NCBI GenBank assembly: GCA_027592485.1
Contig: JAQCKL010000261.1
Location: forward strand, 1 to 6,551
DNA length: 6,551 nucleotides
DNA from: Cyanobacteriota bacterium
GTDB lineage: Bacteria; Cyanobacteriota; Cyanobacteriia; Phormidesmidales; Phormidesmidaceae
Direction: 5' to 3'
Made by a program: the position numbers and the translations under genes. Of this stretch, positions 1 to 6,284 are shown one piece after another (the first letter of the stretch is position 1; each line of letters begins with the position of its first letter). Under the pieces are notes generated by a model. That model was not told the origin of the DNA and did no database searches. It saw nothing but the letters and a program-made list of their open reading frames with translations.

Positions 1-39
1 CAAGGTGGTAACGTCTTAACCTAAGTGGCGACGGCTATA
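1..39 (+). repeat. Left arm of a 39-bp perfect inverted repeat
   Basis: These 39 bases are the exact reverse complement of 6485-6523. Bases 1-24 read in frame as QGGNVLT followed by TAA, and a GTG abuts that stop and continues as MATAI up to base 39. The same two reading frames appear on the minus strand in the right copy. After base 39 the two copies share nothing, which suggests the true edge of a repeated element. In this copy the GTG frame closes after 22 codons, at 91-93, so it is probably not a gene. Possible explanations are the end of an insertion sequence present in two inverted copies, or a duplicated gene end. The element may extend left of base 1. Confidence 0.85.
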
Positions 40-72
40 ACTCTGACAAAGGCTTGTGTAGCAAGGTTTCTG

Positions 73-174
73 ACCCTGAGTTGCAGGGGGTAAAACCTCG
101 CCGTCTGCGGCACCTCTCCTTGGCAAGGAGAGGTTTATCAAGGCTTCCGGTTCCTCTCCTTAATAAGGAGAGGT
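73..174. repeat. Cluster of four small palindromes (mosaic intergenic repeat)
   Basis: Four stem-loops lie within about 100 bases. They are CCCTG/CAGGG at 74-88 (loop AGTTG), GCCG/CGGC at 100-111, an 11-bp palindrome ACCTCTCCTTG/CAAGGAGAGGT at 112-134 with one central base, and CCTCTCCTT/AAGGAGAGG at 153-173 with a 3-base loop. The last two share the same stem sequence and so are two units of one palindromic repeat. CTCTCC/GGAGAG palindromes of this kind are common between genes in cyanobacteria. The cluster begins about 60 bases past the stop codon of the minus-strand kinase, so it could end or stabilise that transcript. There is no long T-run, so classic intrinsic termination is not well supported. 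Confidence 0.75.
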
Positions 175-236
175 TAGGTGAGGTTCTTCAGACCCTCAAT
201 AACGTTTCACTTGACCGACGTCTAGACAACACACAT

Positions 237-1994
237 TTATTCGAGGGGGAGGGTAACCACCACGCGGGTGCCCTGCCCCTCTTTACTGTCGAGGTGCCAG
301 TGGCCCCGGTGCAGCTCGACACAGACCTGGACAATCGCCAAGCCCAAACCGGTGCCGCCAATGTCGCCCACATTACTGCCCCGCTGAAAGGCCTCCCCCA
401 GGCGCGCCTGATCGGCGGCGGGAATGCCGATGCCGCGATCGCTGACCTGCACCGTCGCCGTCTGGTCATTGCTGCTCAACTCTACGTGAATCGGCTGGTC
501 TGTCGGTGAATATTTGGCGGCATTGGTTAACAGATTGCTCAGGAGTGAGCTGATCATTTTTTTATCCCAAAAGGCTTTGACGGGGGTACCGTCATCCCTG
601 AACTCAATGGTTTGGGAAATGCCTGCCTGCGCTTCCGCAATCACCTGCCGACAAAAAGAGCCGCCCTCTAGCAGCTCTGGACTGAAGTCAAGCTTGCCCA
701 CTTCCGCCCGAGTCAAGGTGAGCAAATCGGCAATCTGCTGGCTCATTTGCTGCGCGGTCAGATGAATCCGCTCTAAACTCTGCTGTTTTTGAGTTTCAGA
801 AAATTGAGCGGAATTGATTTGCAGGGATTCCGTCGAGAGCAAAATGGTGCTCAGGGGCGTGCGCAGCTCATGGGAGGCCATCGAAAAAAATCGCAGCTTC
901 AAATCCTTCACCTGTTGACTGCGAATTAGCTCATTTTGCAGATGATGCAAGAGCAAGACCAGACTGCCCGTCAGCAACAGCCCCGTCAACAGCGTCGCCG
1001 CCGTGCTGTAGAGCGGGGACACGGGATAGGTGGCGGCGGGCATAAAGGTGACCACCCATTCCCGCTGTCCCAGGCTGAGGGTGCGGGTACAGGTCTGGGG
1101 GATGGGACATAGCGCCTGCGATCGCCGGTGCTGAGCCACATCGGGATCACGGGGCAAGGCCGTAACCGTGCGTTTATCGGCCTCATAGCGACCCAGCAAT
1201 TGCGCTGCGGCGGGTGCCCCTTGATCCTGCAACTCAAAATCAATGGCATAGCTTAGACCTTGCAGCGCTTCTTCCACCACATCGGCGACGCGAAACACCC
1301 CGATCAAAATCCCGTCGAACTGCGATCGCCGTGAGGCTTGGGAATCAGGCACCGTCCCGGTTTGATACAGGGGCAGCACCACTAAAAACCCATACTGATC
1401 GCGCTGCTCTTGCACGAGCCGCACCCGACCGGTGACGTGAATCTGGCCGCTATCTCTGGCCGGGTCAATGGCCGCCACTCGGGTCGGGCTAGAGTTGAGA
1501 TCAAACCCCAATGCCGCCTCGTTACCGACCAAGGGGGCCAGGTACGTGACGGGAATGTAGTAGGACCGCTCGCGCGATCGCTGTAGGTCTCCATTCCCAT
1601 CCAGTTCCGTAATCTGGAAGCTGCCATCGCCTTGGGCCTGCATCGCTGCTTCATAGGCGGCCCGCTCCCCTTGCGCCACCAGCGGTGCCCACTCCAGCGC
1701 TTGAATGCCGGGATACTCGGCCAGCGATCGCGCCACAAAGGCGTCGAACTCTGACGGCTGCACCGGCTCCTGGTTCACCCCATAGTGATCGCCCAGAAAG
1801 GTGAGAACCGTCTTGTACCGATTGAGGCTGCGCTGCAGCGCGATCGCTAAGGTCTCGATCTGTTGCTGAAACTGACGCTGCTGCTGTGACACTTCCCAGC
1901 GATAGACAAACCGGGTGGCGATCGCCGACAGACTGACCCCGACAGTCGCCGTAATCCCTAATATCCAGAGTTGACGCGAGATTTTGACGATCAT
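237..1994 (-). CDS. CHASE-domain membrane sensor histidine kinase
   Basis: This is a membrane-anchored sensor kinase that should autophosphorylate on histidine in response to a ligand sensed outside the cytoplasm and pass the phosphate to a response regulator. The first transmembrane helix is near residues 9-31. A CHASE-type sensor region (about 80-290) follows, with the typical YGFLVVLPLY block and a DGILIGVFRV block. A second helix lies at about 328-352. The HisKA domain has the phospho-acceptor in ASHELRTPL (H375). The HATPase domain has its N-box in SNLLTNAAKYSP (near 487), G1 DRGIGIP (near 520) and G2 GGTGLGLA (near 547). All catalytic boxes look intact and there is no receiver domain. 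The ATG at 1994 was chosen over an in-frame TTG at 2000; neither has a clear ribosome site. No response regulator gene is in the window, so the partner and signal are unknown. Seven HIP1 octamers fall inside the gene, as expected of resident cyanobacterial DNA. Confidence 0.93.
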   Translation of the reverse strand: MIVKISRQLWILGITATVGVSLSAIATRFVYRWEVSQQQRQFQQQIETLAIALQRSLNRYKTVLTFLGDHYGVNQEPVQPSEFDAFVARSLAEYPGIQALEWAPLVAQGERAAYEAAMQAQGDGSFQITELDGNGDLQRSRERSYYIPVTYLAPLVGNEAALGFDLNSSPTRVAAIDPARDSGQIHVTGRVRLVQEQRDQYGFLVVLPLYQTGTVPDSQASRRSQFDGILIGVFRVADVVEEALQGLSYAIDFELQDQGAPAAAQLLGRYEADKRTVTALPRDPDVAQHRRSQALCPIPQTCTRTLSLGQREWVVTFMPAATYPVSPLYSTAATLLTGLLLTGSLVLLLHHLQNELIRSQQVKDLKLRFFSMASHELRTPLSTILLSTESLQINSAQFSETQKQQSLERIHLTAQQMSQQIADLLTLTRAEVGKLDFSPELLEGGSFCRQVIAEAQAGISQTIEFRDDGTPVKAFWDKKMISSLLSNLLTNAAKYSPTDQPIHVELSSNDQTATVQVSDRGIGIPAADQARLGEAFQRGSNVGDIGGTGLGLAIVQVCVELHRGHWHLDSKEGQGTRVVVTLPLE

Positions 1995-2018
1995 GGGCAA
2001 GGGGCAAACCGTGGGCAG

Positions 2019-2177
2019 TTAAGAGGTCGAAAAGAAGTAGGAGCCAGAGCAGTTGCGATAGCGAATCTTGGCGTCGCCCAAAATGGCTTCTATGGTTGAT
2101 GCGGGCAGGATATCTTGCCAGGGCCGAGCCACACTATCGAACAGGTGTTGCTTGAGAATCTCACTACGATTTGGCAT
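2019..2177 (-). pseudogene. Short ORF, possible truncated IS4-type transposase N-terminus
   Basis: A 52-codon frame starts at ATG 2177; an in-frame upstream extension to 2207 is possible. The centre, ARPWQDILPASTIEAIL then AKIRYRN, resembles the N-terminal segment of IS4-family transposases, where an LP-x-x-x-I-E-x-x-L stretch is followed by a basic Y/R-R motif and then the catalytic domain. Here the resemblance stops after RYRN, and a serine- and phenylalanine-rich tail (CSGSYFFSTS) leads to a TAA. No DDE catalytic region follows, because the next thing downstream is the kinase start 24 bases away. The transposase reading is from memory of the family and not a search. The alternative is an unrelated small protein cotranscribed with the kinase. 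Confidence 0.4.
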
Positions 2178-2189
2178 GGTAAAAGAGCC

Positions 2190-2235
2190 GGGGTGTGAAA
2201 ACGCCATAGCCTACTATTATCAAGCTTTACACCCC
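2190..2235. repeat. GGGGTGT/ACACCCC inverted repeat in the divergent intergenic region
   Basis: GGGGTGTGAAA at 2190-2200 is mirrored by TTTACACCCC at 2226-2235, a near-perfect inverted repeat around a 25-base AT-rich spacer. It sits between the minus-strand small ORF (start 2177) and mntA (start 2333). The spacer contains ATTATC at 2216-2221, which reads GATAAT on the minus strand and would do as a -10 box for the small ORF and kinase. The arms could be an operator or remnants of insertion-sequence ends. The repeat is visible; the role is a guess. Confidence 0.35.
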
Positions 2236-2292
2236 TTTCTCTTTCCTTAAGTCAGTGCCATTGAATCTACGAATCGATCTTTAGCGTCGGGA

Positions 2293-2320
2293 TAAAATCG
2301 GTCTAGTAACTTGAGGAAGG
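2293..2320 (+). promoter_or_regulatory. Candidate -10 box and ribosome binding site for mntA
   Basis: TAAAAT at 2293-2298 is a plausible -10 element, but no convincing -35 lies at the usual distance. GAGGAAGG at 2313-2320 is a good Shine-Dalgarno match, 12 bases before the ATG at 2333, which is slightly long spacing. This supports the 2333 start. Confidence 0.35.
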
Positions 2321-2332
2321 GTTCTAGCCATT

Positions 2333-2680
2333 ATGACGATTCCCTCAACCAACCTTCCTACCTCGGATCTAGAGCGCAATCTGCAAACAGTTATCCTTCA
2401 ACGAGAGTCACTGATCAAGCTGTGTCAAAAACATCCCATTCGTAAACTCTCCCTCTTCGGCTCTATCCTGCGTTCAGACTTCACCGATCACAGCGACATT
2501 GACCTCCTCGTCGAGTTTTTGCCCAACGCCCGTATCGGCTACTTTGAGCTGATCCGTATCGAAAATGAGCTTACCGACTTAATGGGTAGAAAAGTCGATT
2601 TACGCACCCCCAACGAGCTGAGCCATCACTTTCGGCAAGCGGTACTAAAAGAGGCGGTGACTCAGTATGTCAAAGATTGA
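2333..2680 (+). CDS. mntA: MntA-type minimal nucleotidyltransferase antitoxin
   Basis: This 115-residue protein belongs to the minimal nucleotidyltransferase (MNT) family. It carries the signature GS at 43-44 followed by D55-I-D57 (the GSx10DxD motif), and a third carboxylate is likely D89 in GRKVDLR. In characterised MntA/HepT pairs the enzyme uses ATP to attach AMP to a tyrosine of the HepT toxin and so blocks its RNase activity; the catalytic set needed for that is intact here. It is the first gene of a two-gene plus-strand operon and overlaps hepT by 14 bases in a different frame, which points to coupled translation. It is flanked on both sides by minus-strand genes and contains no HIP1 site, consistent with a mobile accessory cassette. 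Family assignment is secure. The antitoxin role is inferred from motif and pairing. Confidence 0.92.
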   Translation: MTIPSTNLPTSDLERNLQTVILQRESLIKLCQKHPIRKLSLFGSILRSDFTDHSDIDLLVEFLPNARIGYFELIRIENELTDLMGRKVDLRTPNELSHHFRQAVLKEAVTQYVKD

Positions 2681-3011
2681 CGATTGCACTCGCCTCAAGC
2701 ACATGCTGGATGCCGCTCGAAAAATTAGCCAGTATATTCAGGATGAAACCAGAACATCCCTCGCCAATGACGAGAAACTGGCCCTGGCGTTGGTTCGATT
2801 AATCGAAATCGTGGGTGAAGCGGCTTCCAAAGTATCAAAAGAGAAGCAAGCCGAATTGGGGCACATGCCCTGGAGAGAAGTGATCGGCATGAGGAACCGG
2901 ATTGTTCATGCCTACTTTGAGATTGATTACGATATCGTTTGGGATACGGCGACATTGAATATCCCTGCCCTAATTGATGCGCTAGAAGGGGCTCTGGCAG
3001 AAGAGTCTTAA
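2667..3011 (+). CDS. hepT: HepT-type HEPN toxin (RNase)
   Basis: A 114-residue helical HEPN-family protein of the HepT branch. The family's RNase motif Rx4HxY is present as R76-NRIV-H81-A-Y83, inside the stretch MRNRIVHAYFEID. R76 and H81 would be the RNA-cleaving residues, and Y83 is the position AMP-modified by MntA in studied systems. Another typical block is RLIEIVGEAASKV at 44-56. Its ATG lies inside the last codons of mntA, so toxin and antitoxin are made together. The gene ends 23 bases before the stop of the convergent dihydroorotase-like gene, and no terminator hairpin is evident in that gap. Motif and length are as expected for an active toxin. Its RNA target cannot be read from the sequence. 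Confidence 0.92.
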   Translation: MSKIDDCTRLKHMLDAARKISQYIQDETRTSLANDEKLALALVRLIEIVGEAASKVSKEKQAELGHMPWREVIGMRNRIVHAYFEIDYDIVWDTATLNIPALIDALEGALAEES

Positions 3012-3034
3012 GTCATTATGGGCAAGGCAATGAG

Positions 3035-4360
3035 TCATGCATAACTGCGCCAACTACGCTGCCCCTTCCACAACTGCATGACCTTCCCTTGCAACGCCCG
3101 ATGCAAAAACGGTGTATTCCGCGCCGTCGATCGCAGCGTCTCCCCAGCCACCATCCATTCCACCCCTGGGTCAAAGAGCACCGCCTCCACCGCCGTGCCC
3201 ACGGCAATCCTAGGGGGCTCTACCCGCAGAACCCCCGCTGGTCCAAGGTTTAAGGGCCGCAATAGGTCCAGCGCCGACCATTCCCCCGATCCGACCAACT
3301 GCTGCCATAGCGCCGCCAGTGCCACCGGCAACCCGATCGCCCCCGCTGGCGCATCATCAAAGGCCACCGTCTTTTCCTCATAGGTGTAAGGGGCATGGTG
3401 GATAGCGATCGCATCAATCACCCCATCCTTTACCCCCTGGCGCAGCGCCCGTTGATCCGCCGGATTCCCCAGGGGCGGGTCGAAGCGTAGATTCGGGTCA
3501 TAGCCTACGCCCTCCCCAGGGAAAAAGATATCCGCCGTGGAAAACAGTAAATGATGCCAAGGCACACTGGCGGTGATCGGCAACCCTTGGTTTCTGGCCT
3601 GGTCCAGTAGCGCCACCGATCGCGCCGTTGAGACCCCGATCACATGGATCGGCGTCCCCAACTCCGCCACCATCTCGATCACCGTGGCCAGGGCAGCGGT
3701 TTCCGCCATCACGGGTGTCCCCGGCAACCCCGCTAGTTGGGCCTGCATGCCCTCCCGCATCACCCCATTCCCCGCCAGGGCGCGATCGCAGGGCCAGAGG
3801 GCGATGGGGCAGTCTAAGGGCTGGCTATATTCCAGGAGCCGCCGCATCAGCATCGGGTTTGGCAAGGGCTGGCCATCGGCGAAACCGGCCATGCCCCAGG
3901 TCCGAGCCTCCGCCAGCTCCGCCAGTTCGGTCATCTGATCCCCCGCCGCCTTGTGGGTCAGGGCTCCCCAGGGCAGCAGGTGGGGTTGCAAATCCATGGG
4001 CAGGTCACAGGCGCGATCTAGAAAGCTGCGAATTGCGCCGGGGTTATCGAGAGCTGGGACGGTGTTGGGGAGAATGCCGACCCGAGTAAACCCACCCGCG
4101 ATCGCCCCCGCCATCAGCTCCCCTAGGGTTTCGCGGGACTCGTGACCCGGTTCACCACTGTGGCTAAACAGATCGATCAGACCGGGCAGCAGCACCTTGC
4201 CGGTGCCGTCGATGATCGCGGTTGCTGAGTCAGGTTCCGGTTCGGGCAACTGCGGCGCAATCGCGGCAAACCGCCCATCGGCCATCAGCACATCTCCCAC
4301 CTGGTCGATGCCCGAGAGGGGATCGAGATATCGGACCTGACGCAATAAGGTTCTATTCAT
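3035..4360 (-). CDS. pyrC: Dihydroorotase-family protein, probably lacking metal ligands
   Basis: A 441-residue amidohydrolase-fold protein related to class I dihydroorotase, which closes carbamoyl-aspartate to dihydroorotate in pyrimidine synthesis. Family landmarks are PGLIDL (59-64), GGFTRVGILPNT (89-100), MRRLLEYS (172-179), MREGM and AETAAL (201-224), VSTARSV (243-249), PNLRFDPPLG (289-298) and HHAPYTYEEK (321-330). Several metal-binding positions are changed. The DxHxH motif is D63-L-F65-S-H67, the usual Arg after it is G69, the HAED block reads W189-P-C-D192, the second His of HxxHxST is G242, and the Asp of TDHAPH is H321. This argues against normal zinc catalysis. Similar proteins named PyrC occur in cyanobacteria, so the symbol follows homology and not proven activity. 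The ATG at 4360 is preferred to an upstream in-frame TTG at 4414, because family homology begins at NRTLLRQVRYLDP. Three HIP1 sites lie within it. Confidence 0.85.
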   Translation of the reverse strand: MNRTLLRQVRYLDPLSGIDQVGDVLMADGRFAAIAPQLPEPEPDSATAIIDGTGKVLLPGLIDLFSHSGEPGHESRETLGELMAGAIAGGFTRVGILPNTVPALDNPGAIRSFLDRACDLPMDLQPHLLPWGALTHKAAGDQMTELAELAEARTWGMAGFADGQPLPNPMLMRRLLEYSQPLDCPIALWPCDRALAGNGVMREGMQAQLAGLPGTPVMAETAALATVIEMVAELGTPIHVIGVSTARSVALLDQARNQGLPITASVPWHHLLFSTADIFFPGEGVGYDPNLRFDPPLGNPADQRALRQGVKDGVIDAIAIHHAPYTYEEKTVAFDDAPAGAIGLPVALAALWQQLVGSGEWSALDLLRPLNLGPAGVLRVEPPRIAVGTAVEAVLFDPGVEWMVAGETLRSTARNTPFLHRALQGKVMQLWKGQRSWRSYA

Positions 4361-4392
4361 GGCGACAACGTTTACTGCGAAGTCCCGTGCGT

Positions 4393-4457
4393 CCTGAGCC
4401 TGTCGTTCGTGCAACCTCTCCAGCGGAGAAAGGATAAACGAGCTTCACCAGGCTCAG
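4393..4457. repeat. CTGAGCCTG inverted repeat between two minus-strand genes
   Basis: CTGAGCCTG at 4394-4402 pairs exactly with CAGGCTCAG at 4449-4457. The left arm sits in CGTCCTGAGCCTGTCG, similar to a dispersed intergenic repeat found in many bacteria. The arms lie in the 162-base gap between the phosphatase stop and the dihydroorotase-like start. With a 46-base loop this is more likely two repeat units than a terminator. Apart from this repeat and two direct copies of GACCGGT, at 4477 and 4512, the gap shows nothing recognisable. Confidence 0.5.
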
Positions 4458-4522
4458 CCTGAACGGTGAACTTGCGACCGGTAAAAACGGACTCAAAATT
4501 GCTGCAGCCATGACCGGTTGCC

Positions 4523-5890
4523 CTATAGCGCCCCCGCTGCGGTTTTATCGAAGATACTGCCCGACAGGTGGATGGTGATGTTCGACGCCGTCAGCACCGG
4601 CGCACTCTCGACCCCATTGGGGTAGTCAATCACGCTGACCGCGCCGTTGCCCTGCTTAAATTGCCAAAAGGCGGCGGGACCGAGCCCCACCACATGACAG
4701 AGCAGCGCCTTGTTGATGGCATCATGGGCAGCGACGAGCACCGTCACCGGTTTGTCGGTGTTGCTGTGCGGGTGGCTATACTGAGCAACAATTTGGTTCC
4801 AAGCGGCGATCGCCCGCTCCCACACCTGCTCCAGATTTTCGCCCCCCTCCCCCGGCATATCCACCGTTTCGGGTGAGGCCTGCCACTGCTGCAACATCCC
4901 CGGATAACCCGCCTCAATCTCGTGCTCGTACATGCCCTCCCATTCCCCATGGCCAATCTCTTTGAGTGCGTCCATTTCGGCCAGGGTGACACCGCTGTGG
5001 TGGCGCAAGATCAGTTCCGCCGTTTCCTTGGGGCGAGAGAGGGAGCTGGTCACCGCCGCGTCAATCTGCACATCCTTCAAAAATTCCGCCGCCTGCTCCC
5101 CCTGACGTTTGCCGTTCTCATTTAAGGGAATGTCAATTTGCCCTTGAAAACGCCCCTGCCGGTTCCATTCCGTTTCCCCATGGCGCACCAGCAGCATCCG
5201 GGGTCCCCGGTAGCGGCCCCGCATTTCGGGCAACGTTTCTCCCATATGGGCGGTCAGGTTCATGGACTCCAGTTGGACCGGTGCTTCCAGCTCACCCGAG
5301 AAATTCAGGATGCTAATGGCGCAGTTGGCCTGGTGCAGATTTTCGTGGCGCTCTGGCCCTACCTTCAGGGCGGTGGCAATCAGGGCGCGATTGATAGCGC
5401 TGTGGGCGACGACGAGCACCGTTTGATCGGGGTGCTTCGGCAGCATCCCTTGCCAAAACTGGGCGGCGCGATCGTACAGGGAGCGAATCGGGAAAAATTC
5501 GCTGCCATCCCCCAGAGTCATGGAGAAGTTGGCCGGGTCATCAAACCAAGCCCGAAAGGTCTTGGGGTCTTTTGCCTCCGCTTCCGTAAAGGACAGCCCT
5601 TCCCACAGGGGCAGGTCAATTTCTTTGATGGTATCGACGGTTTCGGGGGTGGGGGTCTCGGGGAGTTCCGTCTGCAAGACCGACACGATCGCGTTGGCGG
5701 TCTGGTGCGCCCGCTTCAGGGGACTGCAATAGATATGGTCAAAGGGAATGCCCTTCAGGGTATTGCCCACTTTTTGGGCCTGCTCGATGCCCAAGTCGGT
5801 GAGGGTCGCCAGATCAATCTGCCCCTGAATCAGCTTCTTTAAGTTGTATGTGCTTTGTCCGTGGCGGACTAGGATCACCCGTGTTGTCAT
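4523..5890 (-). CDS. Two-domain histidine phosphatase (phosphoglycerate mutase-like)
   Basis: A 455-residue soluble protein made of two histidine-phosphatase domains in tandem. Domain 1 (about 4-200) opens with VILVRHGQSTYN (H10 the phospho-acceptor), then R60 in SPLKRAHQTA, E90 in KEIDLPLWEG and H163 in VAHSAINRAL. Domain 2 (about 230-430) repeats the plan with LLVRHGETEWN (H237), R286 in SSLSRPKETA, E311 in KEIGHGEWEG and H389 in AAHDAINKAL. Both active sites therefore look complete, which fits an internal duplication in which both halves were kept. Such proteins remove or move phosphate on small metabolites, and cofactor-dependent mutase or phosphoserine phosphatase activity are both possible. 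The substrate cannot be decided here. The ATG at 5890 is backed by a strong Shine-Dalgarno sequence. The dihydroorotase-like gene lies 162 bases downstream on the same strand, so cotranscription is possible but unproven. Confidence 0.92.
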   Translation of the reverse strand: MTTRVILVRHGQSTYNLKKLIQGQIDLATLTDLGIEQAQKVGNTLKGIPFDHIYCSPLKRAHQTANAIVSVLQTELPETPTPETVDTIKEIDLPLWEGLSFTEAEAKDPKTFRAWFDDPANFSMTLGDGSEFFPIRSLYDRAAQFWQGMLPKHPDQTVLVVAHSAINRALIATALKVGPERHENLHQANCAISILNFSGELEAPVQLESMNLTAHMGETLPEMRGRYRGPRMLLVRHGETEWNRQGRFQGQIDIPLNENGKRQGEQAAEFLKDVQIDAAVTSSLSRPKETAELILRHHSGVTLAEMDALKEIGHGEWEGMYEHEIEAGYPGMLQQWQASPETVDMPGEGGENLEQVWERAIAAWNQIVAQYSHPHSNTDKPVTVLVAAHDAINKALLCHVVGLGPAAFWQFKQGNGAVSVIDYPNGVESAPVLTASNITIHLSGSIFDKTAAGAL

Positions 5891-5897
5891 TGCAATA

Positions 5898-5906
5898 CCC
5901 TCCCCT
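5898..5906 (-). promoter_or_regulatory. Shine-Dalgarno site of the histidine phosphatase gene
   Basis: On the minus strand this reads AGGGGAGGG, ending seven bases before the ATG at 5890. It is the clearest ribosome site in the window and fixes the start of this gene. Confidence 0.7.
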
Positions 5907-6006
5907 GCTTACAGCCAGACCGATTTTACCCTGTGGACCGTAGCGCTTCTGGGTATTCGTGACGGGGTAATGGGGTGTATAGCCTAAAGGCATTCAAGAA
6001 AGGCGT

Positions 6007-6023
6007 AGCCTGCTCGCAGGGCT
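6007..6023. repeat. Small hairpin AGCCTG-CTCG-CAGGGCT
   Basis: AGCCTG and CAGGGCT pair across a CTCG loop with one bulged base. The surrounding GGCGTAGCC text resembles dispersed intergenic repeats of cyanobacteria. It lies 27-37 bases left of the heptamer array, so the two may belong to one mosaic repeat. Confidence 0.4.
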
Positions 6024-6041
6024 TTGGGGTGTTGGGGGAGT

Positions 6042-6069
6042 TTTGAACTTTGAATTTTGAACTTTGAAT
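6042..6069. repeat. Tandem heptamer array (STRR type), four units
   Basis: Four exact 7-base units stand head to tail: TTTGAAC, TTTGAAT, TTTGAAC, TTTGAAT. They alternate at the last base, so the array is also a 14-mer repeated twice. On the other strand the units read GTTCAAA and ATTCAAA, the style of the short tandemly repeated sequences known between genes in cyanobacteria. The function is unknown, and copy number often varies between strains. Confidence 0.85.
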
Positions 6070-6284
6070 GCGGTGGGCGGTGCCCGGCTTACTAGCTGTC
6101 TTAAGGTCTGGGCCCATGGCGCTCGCCCATAAGTGATTGGGTACCCGTCCAAAAGCAATATAAACCCTGGCCACATCCAAATCCGCAGTTGGCCCTAAGG
6201 TAAAAGCTCCAGTTTTCAAATTGGATGGGGTTTAACAATCCCATGCAGCCGGACAGGGCAGAGCCGCATCAATAATTCGGGGCG

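Larger units (their letters stand above)
5907..6284. other. Repeat-bearing intergenic region without a convincing gene
   Basis: About 380 bases separate the phosphatase start from the stop of the small ORF at the right end. The longest minus-strand frame here (5926-6219) runs through the heptamer repeat, whose translation (KFKVQNS) is a common artefact in cyanobacteria, so it is not called. A weak hairpin, ATGGG/CCCAT at 6225-6244 with a 10-base loop, lies about 40 bases beyond the stop at 6285 and might end that transcript. The phosphatase promoter must lie here or beyond, but no good -35/-10 pair stands out. Confidence 0.6.

Noticed and set aside
54..509. 151-codon plus-strand frame at the left end
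   Set aside because: It crosses the palindrome cluster and then runs antisense to the conserved HATPase domain of the kinase.
3012..3034. Possible terminator between the convergent hepT and dihydroorotase-like genes
   Set aside because: The 23-base gap has no stable hairpin or T-run; only short direct repeats of GTCAT are present.
3628..4089. 153-codon plus-strand frame inside the dihydroorotase-like gene
   Set aside because: It is proline-, serine- and arginine-rich, typical of the shadow strand of a GC-rich gene, and lies antisense to conserved family blocks.
4361..4414. Upstream extension of the dihydroorotase-like gene to a TTG start
   Set aside because: The extra 18 residues have no family similarity, while the ATG at 4360 starts exactly where the homologous N-terminus begins.
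5138..5842. Long plus-strand frame of 234 codons
   Set aside because: It lies wholly antisense to the histidine phosphatase, whose two complete motif sets make that strand the coding one.
5926..6219. 97-codon minus-strand frame in the intergenic region
   Set aside because: It runs through the heptamer array and a hairpin repeat, has no recognisable domain or ribosome site, and its KFKVQNS part is a typical translation of the repeat.
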